Below are positions 45,954-58,272 of a stretch of DNA of 64,000 nucleotides, in pieces. The notes beneath the pieces were generated by a model that saw only the letters and a list, made by a program, of their open reading frames with translations, was not told the origin of the DNA and ran no database searches. The stretch comes from Chamaecyparis obtusa (lineage: Eukaryota > Streptophyta > Pinopsida > Cupressales > Cupressaceae). A program made the position numbers and the translations under genes. The stretch is taken from assembly GCA_027943335.1 (NCBI GenBank), contig BSBK01001161.1, positions 136,501 to 200,500 on the forward strand, given 5' to 3'. The stretch's first letter is position 1. Each line of letters opens with the position of its first letter.

Positions 45954-46292
45954 TTGTCTTCACATTAGTGGAACCCCTTTTTGCCTCTAAATCCTCACCA
46001 CTCATTTCTACCTAACCATTCTCATCCATTTGATTATACCTCTTGATAATCTTGTGGTGTAATGTAAAAATAGGGATTATTATCTACCCTTTAATTTTTC
46101 CTCTTAATATTGAACTTCCATTCATTTCTAAATTATTTAAAAGAAGACTCTCTCCTCATTATTGGCTAATAGTCTTAATATTGCAATTTCTAATCAATAA
46201 TCTCTTGCATATTAGATCCTTCATGCTAGTTTTATCTTATCATTTTGTTTACTTACATTTTAATTTAGTATTTCCTTATTTCATGTCTCTTA
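45954..46292. other. Unassigned 339-bp interval between elements D and E
   Basis: AT-rich sequence with no coding potential and no terminal motif. It may be older flanking DNA into which D and E were inserted. The last five bases (TCTTA) would be the left target duplication of E. Confidence 0.5.
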
Positions 46293-47411
46293 TGTTAGGA
46301 ATGGGAACACTGAGAGGGTGGGGGGGGGGGATGAATCAGTGTTCTACAATATTAATTTTAGATACTTGAAACTTAACTCAATAGCTTAATTACTAAATTG
46401 AATATTAAAGCAAGTAAAGTAAACATTCATAACACGTAACACCAGATATGATTATGGGGAAACCTTAGCCAAAGGAAAAACCCCAGGAGGAATTAATACC
46501 CACTAATAATTATACTTGTGTATTATGAGCCTATTAATGTTCCTTAGCCCTGTTAGGAGTTGTCATTACAATGCTTAAGTACAATGACCTTCTCAAGGGT
46601 CGGGCCCTATTAGGATTCTTCAGTAACAACCCCTATTAGGGGTGGTTGGATCACTGCCAGAGACCACTACTCAATAGAGAATGCTATAACCTCCTGAATA
46701 TCAAATACACAATATATCTGCAATGGTGAACTGATGCTATGACACTGCTTATCGGATCGTTTCCTTTTGTGCACTAATGTTTTTAATTTTTGTAAAGCTC
46801 TATATAATTTTGGCTACTCTTCTCACACTTCTTCTCTTCTTCTATCAACTCTATATCTCATGCCATACTTAAATACAAAGGTGCATGTCTTATTTATAGG
46901 CCCAAACAAAACTATTCACTAGGTCGGCCTATACCTTATTACATACAATGCTTCTAAATGAATTGGCTCAAGAATATTTACATAAATTGATATTATCATG
47001 TTTACAAGACATTTACAATAGGCACATAGCCTTTACAAAATAAAATAATGATCATTAACCAAAATCTTGTCTATCAGTTGCATGCTCTGTTCTGCTTTGC
47101 CACTTACTGACTGTGTCACTTCAACTTGTTGTATCTTCTTCATACTAATTCATCTAACCATGTGTTCTTAACCATATCTTACTAACATATCCAAAAGATT
47201 ATCTTCAAGAGTGCATGCTAAAACTCAATCATATACATGTGCGTTGATGCTCTATTCATCAAGTGCTTTACTAATTGCTCTATTCTTCATACTTAGCTGA
47301 TTTCTTATCTTCTAAGTTATTGCTCTAAAACCAAAACTCTATATGACTTTTTTTCCATAATGGAAACACTAAATATTAATCATATACACCAGTATAGTCA
47401 ACTTTCCAACA
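46293..47411 (-). repeat. 3' LTR of element E
   Basis: 1119 bases from TGTTGGAAAGTTGAC (minus strand, at 47411) to CATTCCTAACA. A TATAAATAAG lies on the minus strand near 46890-46899. A run of ten or more G on the plus strand is at about 46320. Confidence 0.84.
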
Positions 47412-47428
47412 ATCTCCCCCTTTTTCAT
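47412..47428 (-). promoter_or_regulatory. Polypurine tract of element E
   Basis: The minus strand reads ATGAAAAAGGGGGAGAT before TGTTGG, a typical copia-type tract. Confidence 0.82.
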
Positions 47429-47699
47429 TAATGGAAACAAAGGAATATGGAAAAGTTACTAAAATGTATCTTACACAAAAACTTTCTAACATATACTCTT
47501 ATCTTTTTATGTACATCATATACTCTATCTTATATATCCTTTCTACTAATCCATATTTACTTTACTCCTCCTTTGAGATTAGTGAAAAAGGTGCTAAAAA
47601 ATGGGACTTCAAGTACTTACATATTGAGTACATCCAAGTATGCAATCTGAAGGTTTTGGATCTCTTGCTGCCAAAATTCCTTGAGTGCATCTATTGTCT

Positions 47700-50673
47700 A
47701 GAGATGGGTGCATAGTGCATAAGTTAGCTTCTCCATTTTCTCCAATTTTATATAGGGACCTTGATCATATGTCAAAATTGTGGCATCAATCTCCTTGATA
47801 TTATTATTCAACACATCCAATGAAGGTGCAAGTGCATGTATCAACTGAGTTTGCCTAGCCCTTATCTTAGCTATCTCTTTCTTTTCCTTCTCAATCTTGT
47901 CTAACTATCCTTTCTATACATTATTACACATGTTCACGTATTGTGAGAGATCTAGCACTAAATTTCTCACAACTTCAATCATGGATTCAGCTTCTTGAAT
48001 TTTCTTGGAAAGATCCGATGTGATTTTGTCCTTGTTCATACAATTAGCTATTATTTTCCTTCCTTTAGCTGCAATATCCTTCAACATTGCTTGACCAACC
48101 TTAGGAGAACTAAGGTCAAGTGTGAAGTTACCTATCAATTCACTTAGCCTCTTCTTAAGATATTTTTCTTCTGCAACCTTGGATGTTGATTCTTTTAGGC
48201 TTGAGAATTTTTCTTTAAAGTTTGAAAGGATGTTGCTTACATCATCCACTGAATAAAAATTAATTATTTTCTTTTCCTCAGGTAGTAGGTTGTTCAGTAT
48301 GCTTACTAATTCAACAAATAATGTATTTATCATTACTTGTTTCTCCTTTTCTTTCTCCATTCCTAACACACTTATTTCTATCAAGTCCTCTTCTCCCCAT
48401 GAATCTAGACTTGTTGTGTTAAGGGTCAAACTTGACAACAATGACATTAAGGGCTTAGGGGTAAGGAGTGTGCTGTCCATAACTTCACTCTTTACCTTCA
48501 CTAGTATTTTGACAAGGGTCTCATCTATAGGTTCATCTTCCTTTTATTCTTCTTGTACAGTCAAGTCTTCAATCTGAACTTCTTGCTACATAGATGTTTC
48601 ATCACCACATAGTATCTCAGCCTCTTCCATTCTCACAAAATATTCCTCAAACTTATCTAGGTCTTTATCTAAGGCCACCATTGATATTTCAACATTATCA
48701 ATAATGATAGTGTCATCTTTTCTCTCAGGCATGGGTGCAGACTCCATTGCTTTACTAGGCACTATCACTCAGGCTGTAGAATCCTATGGACCTTTCATTG
48801 GTGCATTGGGAATCTCAACTACTTTTACTTTCTCAATGGGGACTTTGGTTTTAGGTACAGTGGGAGGATAAATGTGTCTATCCAAGAATACCTTCTCAAA
48901 TGCTTTTTTAGTCTCCTTCACTACCAACTCATAATCCTTTTTAATAATTTGTAGATTTCTCAAATTAGTTCTTAGGTGCGGCTTCACCAAATTGAATAAC
49001 AATGAGTTCTCTTCAAATGAACATACAAGGAGGCTTTCATCCAATATCTTTTCTCTTATCGTGATATCTTCTTTTATAGCTTGTCTATTCAAAAAGTCTA
49101 AAATGTTAAATACTTTATTTGTTATAATTGTCTTAAGTTCTAGAACTATTTTCTTGAACTTAATCATATGTTTGATTATCTTACCATGGATCTATAATTT
49201 ATCTATCTCACTATATTTTTCATAGAAATTTCCTATTTGATCAATTCTTCCTTCATCTACTACCATGGTTTTCAACACTTCAAGATTTGATTTGAATCCT
49301 ACCTCTGGAGGTGCTTGGGTGTTTCTTCCTTTTCTTCTTCTTGTTCTAGAGGATGGATGGCTTCATTGGTCTCCTTCTTCCTCTTTGGCATCTTGCTAGG
49401 CTGAGGAGGTGGTGTGGACTCTAGATCAATAGTATCTATGGGTGTAGGAGTGTTATCTTCTATCCTTTTCTTCTTCTCCTTGGGATCACTAGTATTCTCT
49501 ATTTTGATATTAGAAGAGGGTGTGCTCTCAAGTTGCATTGCAATCTTGGCTTCCCTTTCCTTATCTAGGTCTACTTGTGTAACACCATGGATTTTCAATA
49601 TGTCAGATGTGATCTTTGATTCTTTTCTCTTGGTCGTGGCACTCTACAAGACTGAATCTACCTATCTTTTCTTCTCCTTATAAGTACCCCATCTTGGGTG
49701 TTGACAGTAGGACTTGTGCATAAGCTTCCATAATATGTTCCTCCACTTCATAACCAAGTGGATGAATCCACTTAGTTCTAGGCTCTACAACTTCCATGCA
49801 TGTGATATTTGTCTCCATCATAAAGAAAATATCATCCTTATACTTTTCAACTATACTCTCAGGTATCCTATACCTTCTCTGCATTCTGATACTGAAGGTC
49901 TTTATTTCTAGGTCTATGAAATCCTTCAAGGTGTTTTTAGATGTTTCCTTCAATGAAATCTATGGCATTGTAGGTATGCTCCTGTCTAAATAGAGATCTG
50001 ATACTTTTCCAACAATATGGAAGTACATATAAATGATAAGTGACCCAAATATGTACACTTTTCTCTTATCATGCTTGATAGCTCTTATGTTATCCATCAA
50101 ATGTGTGCGCAAGATCTCACACAAGTTGGACTCACCATTTTCCTTTACAATTCTAATGGATGCCAAAATAGTGGATGCAGATACACTATTAACTTTTTTG
50201 GTATGATGGAACTTATTACCAAGTATCATAGACATTAGTTTTATGTCCTTCTCCTCTATCAGCTCAACTGTCATGCCATGCTTATCACTACAGGACTTGC
50301 AGGCTTGTTCCACTTATTTCCTAACATCCTTACTAGTGGAAAGAATGGTGTTAGTCTTAGGAAGTCTGGTCATCTCATAAATGAGATCAGTAGTTATTCT
50401 AACATGGACTTCTCCTATCCCAAATAGGTCATCATGTATTCTTCCTAGTAAAATATTAATCCATTCAGATTCATAGAACTCATATGCAGTAGCATACTCT
50501 ATGGTAGGGTTATTTTATAGGTCCATGAACTCATCCATGAATGTCATGTCTTGTTTCATCATTGACTCTAAGTGTGACCTTATTCAATCCAACTCTATCG
50601 ATTCCTTCTTACAGTAAATATATGTGCATATGTCTTCTACATGCATCACTCCCATAGGAGTTCTAGAGAATGA
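47700..50673 (-). pseudogene. ORF2 of element E: long uncharacterised protein
   Basis: About 990 codons in all, broken by stops and at least one frame change. The N-terminal part has the family motifs VMHVEDI, YEFYESEWINILLGRIHDD and TTDLIYEMTRLPK, then NLCEILRTHLMDNI and FGSLIIYMYFHI. The middle contains [12 protein letters not shown] (about 49715), KIHGVTQVDLDKEREAKI and a Pro/Glu/Lys-rich hinge with nuclear-localisation-like basic clusters (KMPKRKK). The C-terminal third is Lys/Glu/Leu-rich and helical, with coiled-coil tendency (EKYLKKRLSELIGNF). I recognise no enzyme fold. It is the last gene before the 3' LTR. Confidence 0.7.
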
Positions 50674-51768
50674 TGTTGGAAAGTTTTCTATACTAAATTA
50701 TATGACTAGATATAGTGTTTTCATTATGGAAAAAAAGTCATATAGCAGTTTGGAGTTAGCGCACTAAGTGTAAATATCAGAAATCAGTTAAGTGTTGAAG
50801 ACTAGACAGCATACAGAGCACCAAAGACTCAGAGCACCTACGCCCATGCATACAGATGAATTATGGTATGCACCCTAGAAGTTAAGGTTGTTAGACTATA
50901 CTTATGCTTATTCTAAGAGTGCATAAGTAAATCTACAAAGATGTGAAAGTTACAGTCAGTTGAAGTTGCACAACTAGTGTGCGCTAACAGAGAATAGAGC
51001 ATAGAGCCAACAGTGACTATTTTGGTTTGCGATTGTAAATTAATGTTGTAGAGGCTATGCACCCATTGTATTTAGGTTATCGACATATGTACATGTATAA
51101 TTGTAGGCATTCTTAAGCCAATTCATTTGGAAGCATTATTTGTAATTAGTTATAGGGCCGACCTAATTGTATAATTGGTATGAGTGCATAAATATAAGGT
51201 GTGCCCATTGTAATCGGTATGGAAGTGGAAATAGAGTTGTGAGAAGTAGAGTAGAGGTATACAAAAAGAGCATATGATGTATTAGAGATTTTCTAGAGCT
51301 CAAAGCATTAGCACACCAAAGGAACTGATTTGACAAGCAGTGTCATAGCAATAGTTCACCAGCAGATATAGTGTGTATCTGATCTGATAAGGTTGTAGCC
51401 TTCATCATTTGAGTAGTGAGCTCTTGGATAGTGAGTCCACTCTACTAACAAGGATCATTGTAAAAGACTCCTAATAGGTTTTGACCCTTAACCAGGTCTA
51501 CTATTCTAAAAGCATTGTAAAGCTACTCCTAACAGGGTAAAGGATCTTCTAACAAGGATCACAAAACACTAGTGCAGGTTATTAGTGGGTATCAAGTTCC
51601 ACCGAGGTTTTTACCTATTTGGGTTTCCACATAACCATATTGTGTCATGTGTTGATTTCATGATTCATGTTTATGTGAATTTTAATTTAGTATTCAGATT
51701 AAAGTGAAAAGTTAAAATACAGTGAACATTGATTCACCTCCCCCGTCTCAGTGTTCCCATTCCTAACA
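50674..51768 (+). repeat. 5' LTR of copia C
   Basis: 1095 bases from TGTTGGAAAGTTTTC to CCATTCCTAACA. A TATAAGG lies near 51192-51200. The LTR is of the same family as those of D and E. Confidence 0.87.
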
Positions 51769-51770
51769 AT

Positions 51771-51782
51771 TGGTATTAGAGC
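51771..51782 (+). promoter_or_regulatory. Primer binding site of copia C
   Basis: TGGTATTAGAGC, one C-to-T change from the initiator-methionine site TGGTATCAGAGC, two bases after the LTR. Confidence 0.85.
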
Positions 51783-51824
51783 CAAGTGCCTCAGAGAGAA
51801 GTTTAATAGCTTGAGGTTGATCAA

Positions 51825-52790
51825 ATGGCATACTTTAGGAAAGAGAGTCCTAAGAGTGATGGAGAAAATTATCTTGATTGGAAGAAAAAGATGACTCATT
51901 TGCAGTGTATTGCTTATGAAGTTTTCAATGTAATTTTCAAAGTAGCCAAGATTCCTACTTTAGAAGACCTTGAATGGGATGATGCTACTGACACTCAAAA
52001 GGAATTGTTTCATTATAACTCTATAGCTAAAGAAGCCCTTATCAGTGCACTGTCTAATAGTGAGTTTTCAGAGATAAAGAAGGTAGACACCGCCCACAAG
52101 ATATGGAAGTACCTTGCAAACATATTTGAAGGAGATAAGCAAGAAAAGGATGCACTCAGAAAGACATGGAAGAAAATATTCAATGCATTAGAGATGTTTC
52201 CTAAAGAAAACATCTAAGCTTATAATCAAAGGGTCAATGAAGCAGTTGCTAGAATCAGGAACAATGGCGGAGAGATCTCAAAAGAAGATATTATGGACAA
52301 GTTGATGACTACTCTCACTCAAGAATATGAAAGAAAGATCAATATCCTTGATGAGACCATGTAGCTTACATCTAATGTCAAGAGAGAAACCTTGATCAGA
52401 AAAATCTCAACTTTTGAGATTTCAAGATTGAAGATAGAACCTAAAAGTGAGACAACTTTCAAAGCAACAGTTCATGGTAAGAAATCTGCAAACACTTTTG
52501 GTAATTTTGATGATGATGAAGAAGAAAGAAATTTAGATGATTTTATTTCTATGGTTGCTAAAAGAGAAAAGAGAGGAAAAGGAAAATATAAAGGTCAGTT
52601 GCCTTTCAAGTGATTTTCATGTAATAAGATAGGTCACTTTGCATCTAAGTGTCCTACTAGCGTTAGAAAGTTCAAAAAGGATTACAAGCCTAAGTACTCT
52701 AAGGAATGTTACTTTGCTGGAGATGGAGTTTGAGATGATGAATCAGGTGAAGAAGAAATTTGATTCATTTCTATTGTAGACAAAATGAAT
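51825..52790 (+). pseudogene. gag: Copia Gag, element C
   Basis: ATG at 51825 gives MAYFRKESPKSDGENYLDWK. The capsid region contains AHKIWKYLANIFEGDKQ. A TAA near 52215 (expected glutamine) and a TAG near 52362 break the frame. The zinc knuckle (about 52612-52655) has lost its first cysteine to TGA but keeps SCNKIGHFASKC-like spacing. An acidic tail with two more TGA codons follows. Confidence 0.83.
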
Positions 52791-54258
52791 AGTAAGTCAA
52801 TTCCTAAAGATGAGAAAGTCAATCAAGAAATAGCATTGATTTCCCAAGTAGACATAAGAACAAACTAGATTATAGACAGTGGTTGTTCACATCACATGAC
52901 AGGTGATAAAGGAAAATTTGTTCATCTAGACAAATAAAATGGTGGTATGGCTAGATTTGGAGATAACACTGCTAAACCAATATTTTGTAGAGGAGTCATG
53001 ACTCTGGATGGAAAGAACAATACTGATGATGTTCTTTATGTTGATGGTTTGAAACATAACCTTCTCAGTGTTGGACAGCTACTTGGTAAATGTTATCAGT
53101 TGGAGTTCAAAGATGAAAAATGCATCATTAAAAGAAAAGATGGTGTTATGATTGCATCAAGCACAAAGACAAGAGGTAATGTTTTTTAACTCAATTCAGA
53201 AGAAAGTTGTTTTGTTGCTAAAGTTGATGACAGTTGGTTGTGGCATAAAAGACTATGTCATATCAATTTTGATAGCATAGTAAAGATAAGCAATGTTAAA
53301 GTAGTAAGAGATCTACCTAGCATAGAAAAGCTAGTTGATACTATATGTAGGGAATGTGTGATGGGGAAGCATGTGAGGAATTCATTCAGGAGCAAGCACA
53401 ATTTAGTAGAAAACAAGTTGGATCTGATCCATATAGACCTATGTGGACCAACTCAAATAAGATCATACTATGGTGAAAGATATTTTATTTTGTTTGTTGA
53501 TGATTATACTAGGATGATGTGGGTTGCATTCTTAAAAGATAAGTTAGACACTTTTGGGAAGTTCAAAATATTCAAAGCTAAGGTTGAGAATGAATCTGGA
53601 TTAAAGATAAAATGTTTAAGATCAGATAGAGGAGGAGAATTCACCTTTGATAGATTCTATGAGTACTATGAAGAACATGACATAAAGAGATAGTTAAGTG
53701 CACCTAGAACACCTCAGCAAAATGGAATTGCAGAGAGAAGGAATAGGATCATTCTTGATATAGTGCACACCATTATGATAGAAGGAAAACTTGCACACAC
53801 CTATTGGAGAGATGTGGTCAATACAACAATCTACACAATCAATAGAATTTGGCTAAGGCCAAGCACTGACAAAACACCTTATGAGCTATGGTTTGGTAAT
53901 GTTCCCACTATAAAATACTTCAAAATCTTTGGAAGCAAGTGCTACATCAAGAGGGATGAAGCAGTAGGCAAGTTTGATGCAAGAAGTGATGAAGGTATTT
54001 TTCTTGGTTACTCTACTAAAAGTAAAGCTTATAGATGTTTCAATTTAAGATTGAAAAATATCATTGAAAGTTCTCATGTAAAGATTGATGAAAAGTTTAT
54101 GATTCAAGAAAGATATCATGATTACTCACCCATGATTGAAGAAGAACCTAGACCCTTCACTAGTGAGATAGTCATTAAGGAAATGTTTGATAGCATTGAT
54201 GTGTTGTTCAATGACCCTGAGATAAGTGAAGAAGGTACCCATAAGGTAGATGAGTCAG
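52791..54258 (+). pseudogene. pol: Copia protease and integrase, element C
   Basis: The protease signature IIDSGCSHHMTGDKG is near 52870-52912, preceded by a TAG in the tryptophan position. The open frame 52947-53189 covers its C-terminal half and the GLKHNLLSVGQL linker. In integrase the zinc region is WLWHKRLCHINFDSI and CRECVMGKH. The catalytic residues are all present: IHIDLCGP, LRSDRGGEF and QQNGIAERRNR. One TAG at 53693 replaces the glutamine before LSAPRTP. The C-terminal region GSKCYIKRDEAVGKFDARSD runs to 54258, where the chromodomain element interrupts it. Confidence 0.88.
54254..54258 (+). repeat. Target site duplication of the chromodomain element, left copy (GTCAG)
   Basis: GTCAG precedes the 5' LTR, and the identical GTCAG follows the 3' LTR at 60619-60623. 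Confidence 0.95.
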
Positions 54259-55114
54259 TGATGCAGGAGCATCCTGGGTGTAAGAGCAATCTTGCATCAC
54301 CGAAAAATATTTCTATTTTTGTGTATTCAATAAGGGCTATCTTGTGCAGAGCCGCTATTTATGGAAACTTGCTATTTTTAGTAAGTTGGTCTTACAATCT
54401 CGAAATGTTCTAATTTTACATGTGGAGGTTCATCTCAGTCATATCAGCCTGCCAGCAAAGTTTCATGGCTAGATCAGGTCTAGTTTTGAAGATATTGAAG
54501 ATTTTCGGTATTGGCAAAAAGGTACAGAAACTTTGAACTCAGTTTTGAAGGCTTTAGAGGCCCCGGATGAGGTTGAAAGTTTGGGTGATGGGTGCATTGT
54601 GCTGGTCAAGCCTGTAGAGTGCTTTGTGGTATTTCTAGAATGGGGCTATAATAGCCAATCGGGTCAACGGGCGATGACTTATGGTCTTCGGAAGTTGGGT
54701 CACCTGAAATGGTGAAAAATAATTTTTTTTCAAAATTTTTATTTGGGTTTCAAAACTCATTTTGAGCCGACTTTGATGTAATAAATTGTAAAATAAAATA
54801 ATTCTAAGTTTGGTCGGCCCTAAGGGCTAAATTTATAGAACATTCTCAGGCGGTGGAAATTGCCTATATAAAGAAGGCCCGTAGTGTTGTCTAGGGTAGT
54901 TCTAGGTAGTAGATCTGGGTATTGATTCGAGGCTTTGTCCTATAGAATATTATAAAGGAATGCCCATGTGGCTTTGCATATTATAATTCTGAAAGTTTGT
55001 AATTCCACATTTGTGGAGATAATAAGAAGCCAATTTTCTGTTCTTGCATATTATTATTGTTGTTTCTCTATTCCTGTTATGTGTTTGTGGTATTAAGGGG
55101 AGCACTCTTCATCA
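54259..55114 (+). repeat. 5' LTR of the chromodomain element
   Basis: Starts TGATGCAGGAGCATCC and ends CTCTTCATCA. TATATAAAG at 54865-54873 is a good TATA box. A 60-codon frame within it (54533-54715), repeated in the other LTR, is not considered a gene. Confidence 0.95.
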
Positions 55115-55116
55115 AG

Positions 55117-55127
55117 TGGTATCAGAG
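55117..55127 (+). promoter_or_regulatory. Primer binding site of the chromodomain element
   Basis: TGGTATCAGAG, the initiator-methionine site, two bases after the LTR. Confidence 0.92.
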
Positions 55128-55185
55128 AAGGAGTTCTTGAGTGTGTAAACAAATCACCGACTATGAGGCAGTTTGCACTAGGACC

Positions 55186-56742
55186 ATGGTTAGGGTTTTA
55201 GCACACATCGCAAAAATGTGTCCACGAAGAGAATGTGGCGGAAGAGCTGGTGCTGTGACACGTGAGATTAGAGAGCTGCAAAGACAAGTGCAAGCATTGA
55301 AAGAAGAGATTCGCAAAGGAATGAATCTTAATGTTAGAGATGAAAGTGAGGATGAAGCCGAAGAAGAGTATCAAGAAGGAGAAGCCAAAATTATGAACCA
55401 AGAGGAAGAAAGACCTTTTCGGGTGATTTCCAAGATTGGGAAAAGACCTAAGATTGAGGTTCCTACATTTTTTGGAAATCTTAACCTAGAGGAATTGATC
55501 GACTAGATCAATGAATGTGAGGAATATTTTGAGTATGAAGATGTTGAGGATGCTAATAGGGTCAAATTTGTGAAGGCCAGACTGAAAGTTCATGCGAAGA
55601 TCTGGTGGCAAGAAATTCAATTAGAGCGAAATAGAAGAGGGAAAGATAAAATCACAAGATGGGATCAGATGGTGGATAAATTGAAGCAATAGTTCATTCC
55701 TATTGATTATGAGCTTGACCTACTAAAGAAAATGCAAAGTTTGAAGCAAGCAGGCAGATCTGTTTAGGAGTATACAGAGGAGATCTATCAACTCCTCATC
55801 AGAATAGGCCATGCAGAAGCTGATAAGGAGAAAGTTGCCCAATACCTTAATGGGTTAAGGCCAAGCATTCAGGAGGAGTTGAATCTGGTTCGAATGAATA
55901 GTATTGAGGAGGCATACCAGTTTGCCCTAAAAGTAGAGGAAAAGCTAAACAAGAAGTTTGAGCGCAGACAAAATAGAAGAGGTTGTAGTGGAAGATCTGG
56001 TGGACGGTCATATGGTGGCTGAAATAAAGATCTGAAAAAGAAGGATGAGGCCAGTAGTAGCCAGAATCAGAGAGGAAATAATTCCAATCATTTCCAAGAT
56101 TAGAATAATACAGATCAGAGAGGAAGAGGAAGAGGACAAGGATCTGGAAGAGGAAGCTTTCGTGGAACATGTTTTCACTATGGAGAAGAAGGTCATAGAG
56201 CATTTGAATGTCCTCAGTGCCAAGACAGAACAGATAGGAGAAATGAAGGCCAGGCCAGAGTTGCACATGTAGATGAAGATGCTAGATCATCAAATTTTGA
56301 AGATGCTGAAAGAGGAGAAATTCTAATTAATAGAAGAGTCTTGCTGAGTGGTGAGAATGAACCTGAACAAAGGAGGAGCTTGTTTCACACTAGATGCAAG
56401 TGTGAGGGTAAATGTTGTGATGTGATTATTGATAGTGGAAGCACTGACAATTTGGTGTTAGAAGAGATGGTGACAAAGTTGAAGCTCAAGAGATAGAAAC
56501 ACCCACATCCATATCGGATTGCCTGGATGCAGGATGACCACAAGGTCATGGTCAGTGAACAATGCCTGGTAAAGTTCAAGATTGGTGGTTACCAAGATGA
56601 GGTACTATGTGATATCATCTCTATGGATGCATGTCATATGTTGTTGGGTAGACTGTGGTAGTTTGATAGATGTGTTGTACACGATGGTCATGTGAATACC
56701 TATTCCCTAACAAAGGATGAAGTGTGACATAAGCTAAAGCCA
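55186..56742 (+). pseudogene. gag: Gag and aspartic protease of the chromodomain element
   Basis: The ATG at 55186 is the first methionine that is not inside the leader shared with element F. A basic/coiled-coil N-terminus (REIRELQRQVQALKEEI) is followed by the Ty3 Gag domain with FVKARLKVHAKIWWQE, YTEEIYQLLIRIGHAEADK and QYLNGLRPSIQEEL. An Arg/Gly-rich region leads to the zinc knuckle CFHYGEEGHRAFEC, whose second cysteine is now tyrosine. The protease has VIIDSGSTDNLV (about 56422) and MLLGRLW (about 56638). Nine in-frame stops are present, six of them TAG. Confidence 0.9.
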
Positions 56743-58272
56743 TTGAAGGAGACTGAAGAAAAGGTATGTGGTAATGCAAGAATAACATTTATTGATGGAA
56801 GAAAATTCCTAGATGGTATGAGGCATGAGCATGTGTGTTTTGCTTTAATTCCAAAAGCTAGTAAAGAAGAAGTAGAGGATGTACTTGTAGAGGTTGCAAA
56901 TTTGTTGAATGAGTTTCAGGATATTGTATCTAATAATGTACCTGATGGATTACCACCCATAAGGAAGATCAATCATCAAATGGATTTGATTCCAAGAGCT
57001 ATTTTTCCAAACAAGGCAGCACACAGAATGACACCAACAAAAAGTGAAGAGTTGAATAGATAAGTAAATGAGTTGTTACAGAAGGGATTGATTCATGAGA
57101 GCCTGAGTCCATGTGCTGTACCAGTAGTATTAGCACCAAAGAAGAATGGAGAATGGAGGATGTGTATATATTCTAGAGCAATAAACAAGATCACAATCAA
57201 GTATAGGTTTCCATTGCCACGAATGGATGATATTATGGATTGTTTGAGTGGAGCTGTGTATTTCTCAAAGATAGATCTGAAGAGTGGATATCACCAGATT
57301 CGGATCAGAGAAGGAGATGAATGGAAGACTAACTTCAAGACAAAGGAAGGACTGTATGAGTTGTTAGTCATGCCTTTTGAGCTAACCAATGCACCGAGCA
57401 CTTTCATGCGGCTCATGAACAAGGTTCTGAAAGAATTTTTGGGAAAGTTTGTCATTGTTTACTTAGATGATATTTTGATCTTTAGAAAGATATTGGAGGA
57501 ACATATGATGGATATTCATATGGTGTTTGAGAATCTAAGAGATGAGAAATTGTTGATTAATTTAAAGAAGTGCAATTTTGTGAAGAAAGAGTTAGTGTAT
57601 TTGGGATTTGTAGTTTCAGCAGAAGGTCTAAAAATGGACCCAGAGAAGGTACAGGCTATCCTTGAATGGCCTACTCCAAGGAGTGCTACCGAGGTAAGAT
57701 CTTTTCATGGTCTAGCTAGATTTTATAGAAAGTTTATGAGAAATTTTAGCAGTATTTGTGGACCCTTGACTGAAACAATGAGAGGGGATAGAAAAGAGTT
57801 TAAGTGGACTAATGGGGCAGAAAAGAGTTTTTAATTGTTGAAACAAAAAGTTATAGAACAACCTATTTTAGCACTTCTAGATTTTAATAAGGTGTTTCAA
57901 GTAGATTGTGATGCTAGTGGTACTGTAATAGGAGCTGTTATGAGTGAAGAAGGTAAACCTGTTGTGTATTTCAGTGAGAAGTTAAATGATGCCAAGAGGA
58001 AGTATTCTATTTATGATTACAAATTTTATGCTATAGTTCAGGCATTAAAGAAGTGGAGACATTATCTACTTCCTAAGGAGTTTGTTTTGTATACTAATCA
58101 TCAAGCTTTGCAATGTTTGAATAGTCAAGGAAAGTTGAATCAGAGGCATTTAAAATGGGTTGAGTTTTTATAGAGTTATACATTTGTTTTGAAACACAGG
58201 AGTGGAAAGTCTAATAGGGTTGCAGATGCTCTTACTAGAAGGCAACTATTGCTAACAAAGATGTAGATTGAG
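56743..58272 (+). pseudogene. pol: Reverse transcriptase and RNase H of the chromodomain element
   Basis: Motifs in order are [15 protein letters not shown], then [15 protein letters not shown] with a catalytic aspartate, [13 protein letters not shown] (usually MPFGL), and the catalytic YLDDILIF at about 57460-57483. The thumb follows ([14 protein letters not shown]). RNase H shows FQVDCDASGTVIGAV, then VYFSEKLNDAKRKYS and a final NRVADALTRR. The frame is the same as gag. Stops occur at about 57061 (TAA), 57832 (TAA), 58171 (TAG) and 58264 (TAG). Confidence 0.93.

Larger units (their letters stand above)
46293..50673 (-). mobile_element. Pol-less LTR element E (3' half), split by copia C
   Basis: On the minus strand: most of ORF2 (50673-47700), a polypurine tract and the 3' LTR. 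Nothing resembling protease, RT or integrase lies between ORF2 and the LTR. The 5' half would lie right of the window, beyond copia C. The LTR is closely similar to that of copia C over its first and last hundred bases. Confidence 0.8.

Noticed and set aside
45954..46292. A possible gene or solo LTR fragment between D and E
   Set aside because: No conserved motif, no terminal inverted repeats and no match to other sequence in the window.
54533..54715. 60-codon frame, repeated as 82 codons at 60037-60285
   Set aside because: It lies wholly inside the two LTRs of the chromodomain element; the repetition is the LTR itself, and the reading carries no domain.
56045..56272. 75-codon Glu-rich frame on the plus strand
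   Set aside because: It is an alternative frame of the chromodomain gag, whose own frame carries the zinc knuckle at the same place.
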